Shown here in pieces: positions 1-7,702 of a stretch of DNA of 64,000 bases; the stretch's first letter is position 1; every line of letters starts with the position of its first letter. The notes beneath the pieces are model-generated. The model was not told the origin of the DNA, ran no database searches, and saw nothing but the letters and a program-made list of their open reading frames with translations. The translations under genes were made by a program, and so were the position numbers. This stretch comes from Nocardioides sp. QY071 (GTDB lineage: Bacteria; Actinomycetota; Actinomycetes; Propionibacteriales; Nocardioidaceae). Location: the NCBI RefSeq assembly GCF_029961765.1, contig NZ_CP124681.1:2232001-2296000 (forward strand). Reading direction: 5' to 3'.

Positions 1-1
1 G

Positions 2-1393
2 GCCATCGAGGTCTACCCGCACCCCGCCACCGTCGCGCTGTTCCGGCTCGGCCGGACCCTGAAGTACAAGGACAAGGCCGGCCGCGACCTCGAGCAGCTG
101 CGGGCCGAGCTGGTCGTGCTGATCGGCCTGGTCGAGGGGCTGGCTGCCGCCGAGCCGCCCCTGCACGTCGCCGTCCTGCCCGCCTGGCAAGAGCTGCGTG
201 CCGCTGCCGAGACGGCGACCCGCAAGAGCGAGCTGCGCGTCGTCGAGGACCAGGTAGACGCCGTCGTGTGCGCCTACATCGGCCTGTTCGCCGAGCGCCG
301 GCCCGAACAGACCACGACGTACGGCGACCTGCAGACCGGCTACATCGTGACCCCGACGCTGCCCGCCGACCTCGAGCCCACCCCGCGCCCGCGCCGTGGC
401 GCGCCTCCGCTCGACGTCGGCTCCGCCGTGCGCCGCTACGCCGAGGTGCAGCCCGGTCTGCGCGGGGTCACCGACGGCTTCGTGGCGCTGGTGACCTCGA
501 TCCTCGACGAGGCCGGCATCAACTACCTGACCGTCACCGGCCGCACGAAGTCGGTCTCCTCGTTCGCCGCCAAGGCCGCGCGCACCGTCGACGGGCGCCC
601 CCTCTACGCCGACCCGCTGCACGAGATCACCGACCAGGTCGGCGTCCGCGTGATCACCTACGTCCACAGCGACGTGCAGGCCGTCGTCGACCTCCTCGAC
701 GACCAGGTCGTCGTCCACGACGACCGCGACCTCGGCCAGGAGACCGCCAGCGAGGGCCGTTTCGGCTACTCCAGCCGCCACCTGCTGGTCGGCCTCGAGC
801 CCGGCTCCGAGGGCCCGCTGCAGGGCCACCAGGCCGCGATCCAGATCCGCACCGTCCTCCAGCACGCCTGGGCCGAGTTCGAGCACGACATCCGCTACAA
901 GGGCAGCGTCCCGCCCGAGCACGTCCTCGAGCTGGACCGCCGCTTCACCCTCGCCGCCGGGCTCCTCGAGCTCGCCGACCGCGAGTTCTCCACCATCCGC
1001 GACCTGCTGCAGGGCCCGGTCGGCTCCGCCGCCGGCGAGGACGAGCCGTACGACGAGGACGACCCGCGGATCAGCCCGCGCGAGCTGGCCGCCTTCCTCG
1101 CCGGCCAGTACGCCGACGCCGGCTGGTCGCGCACCGACCACTACGCCTGGATCTCCGCGCTCCTGCTCGAGCTCGGCATCACCTCGCTCGCCGCGCTCGG
1201 CGAGACCCTGCGCTCGGTCGACGAGGACGCGCTGCGCGAGCGGATGGGCTACCGCTACCCACCGGGCGCCGTACGCCGCCTAGACGACGCGCTGCTCTGG
1301 GTCCACGGCGAGCGGTACGCCGACCTGCGCGGCAACGCGCACCGGGCGCCCGCCCTGCGGGCCCGGTGGGCGAAGATGCGCGGCGAGGACTGA
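2..1393 (+). CDS. DUF429-RelA/SpoT nucleotidyltransferase fusion protein (5' partial)
   Basis: The reading frame is open from base 2, so the N-terminus lies outside the window; 463 residues are visible. The first ~90 residues (IEVYPHPATVALF at the start) resemble the C-terminal part of DUF429, a predicted RNase H-like nuclease family. From about residue 150 there is a RelA/SpoT synthetase domain: GRTKSVSSFAAKAAR (RxKxxxS type), DQVGVRVI, the FGYSSRH substrate motif, and QIRTVLQHAWAEFEHD. No HD hydrolase, TGS or ACT domain is visible, so it resembles a small alarmone synthetase carried on another domain. The last ~100 residues are acidic and helical, without a recognised domain. Function as a (p)ppGpp synthetase is inferred from the motifs; the role of the DUF429 part is unknown. 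Confidence 0.8.
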   Translation, partial: AIEVYPHPATVALFRLGRTLKYKDKAGRDLEQLRAELVVLIGLVEGLAAAEPPLHVAVLPAWQELRAAAETATRKSELRVVEDQVDAVVCAYIGLFAERRPEQTTTYGDLQTGYIVTPTLPADLEPTPRPRRGAPPLDVGSAVRRYAEVQPGLRGVTDGFVALVTSILDEAGINYLTVTGRTKSVSSFAAKAARTVDGRPLYADPLHEITDQVGVRVITYVHSDVQAVVDLLDDQVVVHDDRDLGQETASEGRFGYSSRHLLVGLEPGSEGPLQGHQAAIQIRTVLQHAWAEFEHDIRYKGSVPPEHVLELDRRFTLAAGLLELADREFSTIRDLLQGPVGSAAGEDEPYDEDDPRISPRELAAFLAGQYADAGWSRTDHYAWISALLLELGITSLAALGETLRSVDEDALRERMGYRYPPGAVRRLDDALLWVHGERYADLRGNAHRAPALRARWAKMRGED

Positions 1394-1395
1394 GC

Positions 1396-2097
1396 GTGGG
1401 CGGGGACCTCTACATCCTCGACCTGGACGACATGCAGCAGTCGGCCGTCGACCTCGGCGACCCGACCCGCCTGGTCTTCGACTACGTCCGGCGCATCGGC
1501 GACCTCCTCGACGTGATGCCCGCGGGGCCGCTGCGGGTGCTGCACGTCGGCGGTGCCGCGATGACCCTGCCGCGCTACGTCGCGGCCACCCGGCCCCGTT
1601 CGGCCCAGATCGTGCTCGAGCCCGCCACCGAGGTCGTCGAGCGGGTCCGCGCCGAGGCGCCGCTGCCGCCGCGCAGCGGGATCAAGGTGCGTCCCGTCGA
1701 CGGCGAGACCGGCATCCTCGCGGTGCGTGAGGGCTCCCAGGACGTGGTCGTCCTCGACGCCTTCGCCGGCGGGAGGGTGCCCGAGTCGCTGACGTCGGCC
1801 GGCTTCGTGGAGCAGGTCGGACGGGTGCTGGCGCCGGACGGGATGTTCGTGGCCAACCTGGTCGACCGGCCGCCGTACCCCCGGGTGCGGGCGTTCGTCG
1901 CCGCCGTCCGCGCGCTCGGCGACGTCGCGGTCGGAGCCGAGCCGGCGACCCTCAAGGGCCGACGCGAGGGCAACCTGGTCGTCGCCAGCGGCGAGGTCCC
2001 GGCCGGTGCGTTCGGTGAGCCCTCGCCCCTGGCGTACCGCGTGTTCCGCGGCCGTGCGGTGGCCGACGCCTTCGGCGGCGGGAAGGCCGCGACGTAG
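1396..2097 (+). CDS. Spermidine synthase-like methyltransferase-fold protein
   Basis: A 233-residue protein starting at GTG 1396, 2 bases after the previous stop, so probably cotranscribed. It has a Rossmann methyltransferase-type core: VLHVGGAAMTLPRYVA (motif I region, about residue 37), QIVLEPATEVVE (acidic end of strand 2) and VVVLDAFAGGRVPESL (motif post-II, about 115), followed by GMFVANLVD. This is the pattern of the soluble spermidine-synthase-like proteins common in actinobacteria. Few of these are shown to make polyamines, and several substrate residues cannot be checked here. I call the fold, not the reaction. Confidence 0.75.
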   Translation: MGGDLYILDLDDMQQSAVDLGDPTRLVFDYVRRIGDLLDVMPAGPLRVLHVGGAAMTLPRYVAATRPRSAQIVLEPATEVVERVRAEAPLPPRSGIKVRPVDGETGILAVREGSQDVVVLDAFAGGRVPESLTSAGFVEQVGRVLAPDGMFVANLVDRPPYPRVRAFVAAVRALGDVAVGAEPATLKGRREGNLVVASGEVPAGAFGEPSPLAYRVFRGRAVADAFGGGKAAT

Positions 2098-2127
2098 CGG
2101 TCCTGCGGACGTACCGACCGATCCCCC

Positions 2128-3552
2128 TCAGGCACCGATGGTGTCGGCGAGCGTGACGATCGCCTGCTGGAACGCCTCGAGCGGCGGGTGCACGATGCCC
2201 GCGCCGATCATGCCGATGCCCGGGTCCTTGTGGGCGATGGCCGTGTTGATGAGTGGCAGGATGCCGGTCTCGATGATCTTGCGGACGTCGATGCCGGTCG
2301 GCACGCCCATGAAGTCCAGCGCCGGGATGGTGACATTGGGGTTGTTGGTCGTGGTGATGGCGTTCATCGTCCTCGAGTAGCCCATCGCCTCCTGCACGGT
2401 GCCGCCGACGAGCGCGACGATCGCGGGCGCTGCGGCCATCGCGAAGCCGCCGATGCCGAAGGTCTCGGTGATGGCCGAGTCGCCCATGTCGAGGCCGGAG
2501 TCGGCCTCGGTGTACCCGGCGAACATCGGGCCGATCACCTGCTGTGCGGGACCGGTGAACCACTGGTCGCCGGTGCCGGAGACGCGGATGCCGAAGTCGA
2601 CGCCGTTGCGGCACATGGCCGTCACCACCGTCGAGTCCTCGATGCCCGCGGCGGCGTCCATCGCGGCCTTGGCGGTGACCATCCAGGTCGGGCCGGAGAA
2701 GTAGTCCGAGGACGCGACGAAGTCGAAGACCTCGCGCTTCTCCTTGGTCGTGAAGTCCGTCTCGAGGATGTACGGCGCGAGCGCCTGGATCAGCAGCGTC
2801 GTACCGGCCACGTTGCGGTTGTGGGCCTCGTCGCCCATGTGCAGGGCCTGGGACAGGAGCAGGCGCAGGTCGAGGCCGCCCTCGTTGAGCTCCATCGCGC
2901 CGGCGAGGATCGGGCCGAACACGTCGCGCATCCAGTTGAGGCGGTCGATGACCGACTGGTCGTTGGCGCCGAAGCGCAGGATCTTGGAGAGCTGCTCGGA
3001 CAGGTTCGTGTACGCGGTGTTGCCGTGGGTGCGGTTGGTGACCTTGTGGACCCACATGCTGGCGCTGGTGACACCGGCCATCGAGCCGACCGACTGGTGC
3101 TCGTGGCAGGGGGAGAAGGTGATCTCGCCCGAGCCGGCGAGCTCGCCGGCCTCGTCGAGGTCCTTGGCGAGTCCCTCGAAGACGAGCGCACCGGTGACGG
3201 CACCCTTCATCGGGCCCGACATCCGCTCCCAGCTGATCGGCGGACCGGCGTGCAGGATGGTCCTCCTGGTCATCCCCGGCACGGTGTCGATCGCCTGGCC
3301 GAAGCCCTCGAGGAAGGGCTGCGCGGCGAGGACCCGGCTGACCGCCTCCTCGTTGGCGGCGTCGATCCTCTCGGCCAGCTCGGGACGCTCGAGGCGGCCG
3401 AGGGCCGCGATGATCTCCGGGTCGCCGCCGCCCGGCGGGGTCCAGTCCATCCGGACCGGCGCCACGCCCTGGGCGGTGAGGTCCTCGGCGAACATGTCGA
3501 GACCGAGGTTGACCGGCTTGAGGCCGGTCGAGAACAGGCTGGTGATGCTCAT
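2128..3552 (-). CDS. allG: DUF1116 protein (AllG/YlbE type, oxamate carbamoyltransferase subunit)
   Basis: A 474-residue member of the DUF1116 family (E. coli YlbE, renamed AllG). With FdrA/AllF and DUF2877/AllH the E. coli homologue forms the oxamate carbamoyltransferase of anaerobic allantoin breakdown (oxalurate + phosphate to oxamate + carbamoyl phosphate). Seen here: the conserved block SPCHEHQSVGSMAGVTSAS near residue 147, NGVDFGIRVSGTGDQWF near 320, and Gly/Ala-rich C-terminal segments. The start codon ATG 3552 overlaps the fdrA stop by one base (TGATG), so translation is coupled. It is the last gene of the leftward operon that begins at 6651. The substrate in this organism is inferred; another ureido compound is possible. 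Confidence 0.85.
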   Translation of the reverse strand: MSITSLFSTGLKPVNLGLDMFAEDLTAQGVAPVRMDWTPPGGGDPEIIAALGRLERPELAERIDAANEEAVSRVLAAQPFLEGFGQAIDTVPGMTRRTILHAGPPISWERMSGPMKGAVTGALVFEGLAKDLDEAGELAGSGEITFSPCHEHQSVGSMAGVTSASMWVHKVTNRTHGNTAYTNLSEQLSKILRFGANDQSVIDRLNWMRDVFGPILAGAMELNEGGLDLRLLLSQALHMGDEAHNRNVAGTTLLIQALAPYILETDFTTKEKREVFDFVASSDYFSGPTWMVTAKAAMDAAAGIEDSTVVTAMCRNGVDFGIRVSGTGDQWFTGPAQQVIGPMFAGYTEADSGLDMGDSAITETFGIGGFAMAAAPAIVALVGGTVQEAMGYSRTMNAITTTNNPNVTIPALDFMGVPTGIDVRKIIETGILPLINTAIAHKDPGIGMIGAGIVHPPLEAFQQAIVTLADTIGA

Positions 3553-5099
3553 CAGTGGTCACCCTTCGCAACGAATTCGCGGGCCAGCAGGCCGAGGTTG
3601 GTGGAGGAGGAGGCGATGGTCACGCCGGCGGCCTCGAGCTGCGCCACCTGGTCGGCGATCGCCGGGGTGTCGAGGTCCGTGCCGAGGACGTAGCCGAGGA
3701 TCTCCAGGTGCTGGCCGCGCGCGGCGGCCTTGGCCTTGGCCTCCTCGATGGCGGGGATGGTCACGCCGACCGGGTCCTCGTGGGAGCCGAAGCCGAGGAT
3801 GAAGTCCATCGCGATGACGCCGACCTCGGGGTCGTCGGCCTCCTGGACCAGGCGCTGCAGGCGCAGCGACGGGTCGATCATCGGGTGCGGGCGACCGTCG
3901 GTGAAGTCGTCGTCGCCCATGTCGAGGAAGGTGTGCTCCTTCGACGGGTCGGCGGCCCCGAGGACGTACGACGGGTCCTTCTGGATGTTCGAGTAGACGT
4001 TGTCGAACGTCGCGAGCGCCGCGAACATCGCCTCGTCGCACAGGGTGCCGCCGCAGAACAGTCCGCGGACGTAGCGCTGCTCGGGAGCCAGCTTGGCGCG
4101 GACCTCCTCGATCAGCGGGAGGTTGAGGGCGTGCAGGTCGAGCGTGGACTCGTCGACGCCGGTGGCGAGGACGGCGGCCAGCGCGGCGGGCTTGGTGCCC
4201 GACACGAGCTGCACGTTGGCGTGGCCCGACTCGGTGCGGGGCGAGCCGAGGAAGCAGACGACGGCCGGCTTGCCGGTCGCGCCGAGGACGCCGAGCACCT
4301 TCTCGGCGACCTCCTCGGCCGGGGGCTTGGAGACGACCACGATGACCTCGGTCTCCGGGTCGGCTGCGAGGGCCTCGATGGCGTCGACCATCATCAGGCC
4401 GCCGACCTCGGCGGACAGGTCGCGACCGCCGGTGCCGATCAGCTGCGAGACGCCGCCGCCGAAGTCGTGCACCCGGACCGAGATCTCCTGGCTGCCGGTG
4501 CCCGAGGCGCCGACGATGCCGATCGAGCCACGGCGTACGGCGTTCGAGAACGCGAGGCCGGTGCCGTTGATGATCGCCGTACCGCAGTCGGGACCCATCA
4601 GCAGCAGCCCCTTGTCGTGGGCCAGGCTCTTGAGCTCGATCTCGTCCTCGACCGACACGTTGTCGGAGAAGATCATCACGTGCTTGCCGGCGACGAGCGC
4701 CTTGCGGGCCTCGCGGGCGGCGAACGCGCCGTTGACCGAGATCAGCACGAGGTTGCTGTCGGGGACCTCGGAGAACGCGCCGTCGAGCGTGCGGTAGCGG
4801 ACCTCCGCGGTGTCCCCGGCACCCCTGCTCTTGCGCGCGAGGATGTCGTTGACGGCCTGGATCGCGTCCTCGACGAGGTCGTCGGCGGCGTCGATGACGA
4901 TCATCAGGTCGCTCGGCCTGGCGGCGTCGATGGCGGGGTCGTGGACGCCGACGTTGGCGAGGACCTCCTTGTTCATCGGCGTGGCCATGCCCAACAGGGC
5001 CTGGGTGACGCCCTCGACGGCGTTCGCCTTGGTGCTCATGGACATGAGCGAGACCGAGTCGAGGTAGGTGTTCTTGCGGATGTCGATGTACCTGGTCAT
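3552..5099 (-). CDS. fdrA: FdrA family protein (AllF type carbamoyltransferase subunit)
   Basis: A 515-residue protein of the FdrA family, which shares the succinyl-CoA synthetase/acyl-CoA synthetase fold. Seen: the CoA-ligase-like segment HVMIFSDNVSVEDEIELK (about 140), LLMGPDCGTAIINGTGLAF (about 163), the glycine loop GIVGASGTGSQEISV (about 195) and GFGSHEDPVG near the C-terminus. In E. coli FdrA is AllF, a partner of AllG and AllH in oxamate carbamoyltransferase. ATG 5099 gives MTRYIDIRKN and lies 11 bases after the ankyrin gene stop. The stop overlaps the DUF1116 start. Length is slightly below the E. coli protein (about 555 residues). Family assignment is firm, substrate inferred. Confidence 0.88.
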   Translation of the reverse strand: MTRYIDIRKNTYLDSVSLMSMSTKANAVEGVTQALLGMATPMNKEVLANVGVHDPAIDAARPSDLMIVIDAADDLVEDAIQAVNDILARKSRGAGDTAEVRYRTLDGAFSEVPDSNLVLISVNGAFAAREARKALVAGKHVMIFSDNVSVEDEIELKSLAHDKGLLLMGPDCGTAIINGTGLAFSNAVRRGSIGIVGASGTGSQEISVRVHDFGGGVSQLIGTGGRDLSAEVGGLMMVDAIEALAADPETEVIVVVSKPPAEEVAEKVLGVLGATGKPAVVCFLGSPRTESGHANVQLVSGTKPAALAAVLATGVDESTLDLHALNLPLIEEVRAKLAPEQRYVRGLFCGGTLCDEAMFAALATFDNVYSNIQKDPSYVLGAADPSKEHTFLDMGDDDFTDGRPHPMIDPSLRLQRLVQEADDPEVGVIAMDFILGFGSHEDPVGVTIPAIEEAKAKAAARGQHLEILGYVLGTDLDTPAIADQVAQLEAAGVTIASSSTNLGLLAREFVAKGDH

Positions 5100-5110
5100 C
5101 TCAGGTCCTC

Positions 5111-5713
5111 TCAGAGGTAGCGCTCGATCACGGCGGCGAGGTCGTCGAACCCGCGCTTGCGCGCGAGGTCGAGGGGCGTGACGCCCCACTCGTCGGTCAT
5201 GCCGGGCTTGGCGCCGTGCTCGAGCAGCAGCTCCGCGGTCTGCTGGCGGACCGGGCCGCCGTCGCCGAGGATGATCGTCTCGATCAGGGCGGTCCACCCG
5301 AGGGTGTTGGTCAGGTTGACGTTGATGTTCGTGTTCTCGAGCAGGTAGCGCACGATCTCGAGGTGGCCCTTCTCGGCGGCCGGGGTGAGGCCGTTGCCGC
5401 CGAAGCGGGTGAGCCGCTTCAGGTCGGTGCCCGCCTCGACCATGATCCTCACGAGCTCGAGGTCGTCGTGGATGCACCCGTGGATGAACGGGTTGAAGCA
5501 GGTCTGGTCCTGCGCGTCGATGTCGACCCCCTCGCCGATCAGGAAGCGCACCACGTCGTAGTGCCGGCCGCGCGCGGCCGCCAGGACGGCGCTCGCCTCC
5601 TCCCGGTCGAGGGCGTCCTTGTCGGCGCCGTCGGCGAGGGCGGCGCGTACGCCGTCCAGGTCGCCGGCGGCCGCGGCGGCGAGGTACCGCTCGTCGGCTG
5701 GGGGTGTGGTCAC
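5111..5713 (-). CDS. Ankyrin-repeat protein inside the carbamoyltransferase operon
   Basis: A 200-residue cytosolic protein made almost only of ankyrin repeats, about five units. Clear helix-turn-helix signatures include DLDGVRAALADGADKDA, HYDVVRFLIGEGVDIDAQD, DDLELVRIMVEAGTDL, HLEIVRYLLENTNINVN and TAELLLEHGAKPGM, ending DEWGVTPLDLARKRGFDDL. GTG 5713 overlaps the DUF2877 stop (GTGA) and is preceded by GAAGGAG, which fixes the start. It therefore sits between allH- and fdrA-type genes with no gap for a separate promoter. No enzymatic domain or signal peptide is seen. A role as an assembly or regulatory partner of the neighbouring complex is inference from position only. Confidence 0.88.
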   Translation of the reverse strand: MTTPPADERYLAAAAAGDLDGVRAALADGADKDALDREEASAVLAAARGRHYDVVRFLIGEGVDIDAQDQTCFNPFIHGCIHDDLELVRIMVEAGTDLKRLTRFGGNGLTPAAEKGHLEIVRYLLENTNINVNLTNTLGWTALIETIILGDGGPVRQQTAELLLEHGAKPGMTDEWGVTPLDLARKRGFDDLAAVIERYL

Positions 5714-6651
5714 GAGATCTCCTTCGGGTAAATGGGTGACGGAACCGCGAGGCGGTCCGCCTGGCGCAGGTCCGCCTCGAGCGCGAGCCCGAGGCGCAGG
5801 CCGGTGAGGATGTCGGCGCCCGAGGTGTGGCCGATGGCGCGCACCCGCAGCACGGCGTCGACCAGGGCCGGGGTGGTACCGGTCGCGCCGAGGGCGGAGA
5901 CGAGGACGTGGATCCGCTGGCGCCCCCGGCCGGCGACGGCCTCGGTCAGGGTCGCCGCGCTGACCTCGGTGGTGCGCTCCTCGAGCGGGCTGCCGCCGAG
6001 GACAGCGTCGGCCAGGGCCGGCCGGATCCGCTCGAGCAGCATGCCGTCGGCCGCCGCGAGCACCGCGAGACCGGTGAGCACGTCGTCGCCGCTCGGCGTC
6101 AGTCCGGCGCCGAGGCCGACCAGCCGGGCCGCCGCGGTCGTGACGGCGATGTCGTCGCCGCCGCGGATCGCATCCGCCAGCTCCGCCGTACGCCGGCCGA
6201 GCGCGTCGGCCGCGACCCGCTCGAACGCCGTCCGGCCGGTGGGGGTGAGCAGGTTCCGCTCGATCGTGGCGGCCGCGGCCCGGAGCCGGTCGGGCCCGAG
6301 TGCGGTCAGGTCGCCGGCGGGGGAGGGCTGCCACCGGGGCGCGCCGGCGACGACGACGGTCGTGCCGTCGGGCTCGTGGGTGAGGGTGGGCCCGAAGCGC
6401 ACCGGGTCGTCGAGGCGCCAGTCGAGCCGGGCCCAGTCGGCTGCGGCGACCCGGATGGTGCGCGGCGCGTCGTCGAGCTCGTCGCTGGACAGGCAGCAGA
6501 GCAGCCCGTCGGGGGTGCGCAGGTTGACGAGCCTCGTATGCACGGAGTGCACGGTGCCGGAGCGGCGGTCGGTCGGCAGCCGGGCGACGAGGGCGGCGTC
6601 GACGCTCACGGCCGTGACGGGACGCACCGTCTGCTCTCTTGCCGTCGCCAT
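5710..6651 (-). CDS. allH: DUF2877 protein (AllH/YlbF type)
   Basis: A 313-residue DUF2877 family member (E. coli YlbF, now AllH), the third component associated with oxamate carbamoyltransferase. The family hallmark GLGAGLTPSGDDVLTGLAVL is present (about residues 183-202), followed by a second related motif HTSGADILTGLRLGL near residue 285. ATG 6651 was chosen over upstream in-frame codons because GGAGGAG lies about 9 bases before it and because upstream sequence is the operator region. It is the first gene of the leftward operon and faces the carbamate kinase gene across 97 bp carrying twin palindromes. The exact biochemical role of AllH proteins is less settled than that of AllF and AllG. 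Confidence 0.82.
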   Translation of the reverse strand: MATAREQTVRPVTAVSVDAALVARLPTDRRSGTVHSVHTRLVNLRTPDGLLCCLSSDELDDAPRTIRVAAADWARLDWRLDDPVRFGPTLTHEPDGTTVVVAGAPRWQPSPAGDLTALGPDRLRAAAATIERNLLTPTGRTAFERVAADALGRRTAELADAIRGGDDIAVTTAAARLVGLGAGLTPSGDDVLTGLAVLAAADGMLLERIRPALADAVLGGSPLEERTTEVSAATLTEAVAGRGRQRIHVLVSALGATGTTPALVDAVLRVRAIGHTSGADILTGLRLGLALEADLRQADRLAVPSPIYPKEIS

Positions 6652-6690
6652 CGCCGGGACTCCTCCGTCGGGTCTCCATCTCGCCAAGGA

Positions 6691-6720
6691 TGGTATACCA
6701 TTCACTGAAATGGTATACCA
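6691..6720. promoter_or_regulatory. Twin TGGTATACCA palindromes in the divergent promoter
   Basis: Two identical, perfectly palindromic decamers TGGTATACCA occupy 6691-6700 and 6711-6720, centre to centre 20 bp (about two helical turns). They lie between the divergent DUF2877 (start 6651) and carbamate kinase (start 6749) genes. The sequence fits the T-x-GTATAC-x-A core typical of FadR-subfamily GntR repressors. No regulator gene lies adjacent, so the cognate protein must be encoded outside this locus. That it controls both directions is inferred from position. Confidence 0.65.
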
Positions 6721-6748
6721 ATACTGACGATCGAGCGGGAGGAAGTGG

Positions 6749-7696
6749 ATGCGAGTCGTAGTGGCCCTGGGGGGCAACGCCCTGGCCCGGCGCGGTGAGC
6801 CGATGACGGCGGAGTACCTGCGGGCGAACGTCCGCTCGACGTGCCAGGCGCTCGCCGAGCTGGCCCGCACCACGGAGCTGGTGATCACCCATGGCAACGG
6901 GCCGCAGGTCGGCCTGCTCGCCCTGCAGAACCTCGCCTACCAGGACGTCGCGGCCTACCCGCTCGACATCCTCGGCGCCGAGACGCAGGGCATGATCGGG
7001 TACGTCGTCCAGCAGGAGCTCGCCAACGCGGTGCAAGGCGAGCGTGAGGTCGCCGGCATCATCACGACCACCGTCGTCTCCGAGGACGACCCGGCCTTCG
7101 ACCGGCCGACCAAGCTGATCGGGCCGCAGTACTCGGCGCACGACGCAGCCGAGGCCGCGGCGGAGTACCGCTGGACCATCGCCAAGGACGGCAACGCCTT
7201 CCGCCGCGTCGTCCCGTCGCCCCAGCCGCTCACCATCGTGCAGGCGCCGCTGATCCGACGACTGCTCGAGGGCGGCACGCTGTGCGTGTGCGTCGGCGGT
7301 GGTGGCGTACCGGTCCGGCTCGACAGCAAGGGCCGCCACGTCGGGGTCCAGGCCGTCGTCGACAAGGACCAGGCCAGCGCCGCGCTCGCCGCCGAGATCG
7401 ACGCCGACGTGCTCATCATGCTCACCGACGGCGACTACGTCAGCGAGGGCTGGGGCACCCCCGATCAGCGCGACATCGTCACCGCATCGGCCGACGCGAT
7501 CGCCGAGCTGGCCTTCGCCGAGGGCTCGATGCAGCCGAAGGTGGATGCCGCGGTGCGGGTCGCGCGCGCCGGCGGCCGGGTCCTGATCGGCCCGCTCGAC
7601 CGGCTCGACGACCTGCTCGCCCGCAGGGTCGGCACCGAGATCGTGCCGCAGCTCGACGAGGGCATCGTCTTCCTGGAGCGCGAGCCCGCCGCCTGA
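6749..7696 (+). CDS. arcC: Carbamate kinase
   Basis: A 315-residue carbamate kinase of the amino-acid kinase fold: VVVALGGNAL at the N-terminus (nucleotide/phosphate loop), THGNGPQVGLLALQN near residue 47, GGGGVPV near 188, and the ADVLIMLTDGDYV and EGSMQPKVDA segments. It transfers phosphate from carbamoyl phosphate to ADP, giving ATP, CO2 and NH3. Divergent placement beside AllF/G/H-type genes matches E. coli, where AllK consumes carbamoyl phosphate made by oxamate carbamoyltransferase. A GGGAGGAAG ribosome-binding site precedes ATG 6749. Arginine deiminase pathway genes are not present in the window, which favours the ureide role. Confidence 0.93.
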   Translation: MRVVVALGGNALARRGEPMTAEYLRANVRSTCQALAELARTTELVITHGNGPQVGLLALQNLAYQDVAAYPLDILGAETQGMIGYVVQQELANAVQGEREVAGIITTTVVSEDDPAFDRPTKLIGPQYSAHDAAEAAAEYRWTIAKDGNAFRRVVPSPQPLTIVQAPLIRRLLEGGTLCVCVGGGGVPVRLDSKGRHVGVQAVVDKDQASAALAAEIDADVLIMLTDGDYVSEGWGTPDQRDIVTASADAIAELAFAEGSMQPKVDAAVRVARAGGRVLIGPLDRLDDLLARRVGTEIVPQLDEGIVFLEREPAA

Positions 7697-7702
7697 CCGG
7701 GG

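Noticed and set aside
268..1395. Long open frame overlapping the DUF429-RelA/SpoT gene, upstream of GTG 1396
   Set aside because: Composition is Arg/Pro-rich shadow sequence without family motifs; only the part from 1396 is protein-like.
3555..5120. 521-codon open frame antisense to fdrA
   Set aside because: High-GC antisense shadow (Gly/Asp/Arg-rich) with no motifs; fdrA on the other strand is clear.
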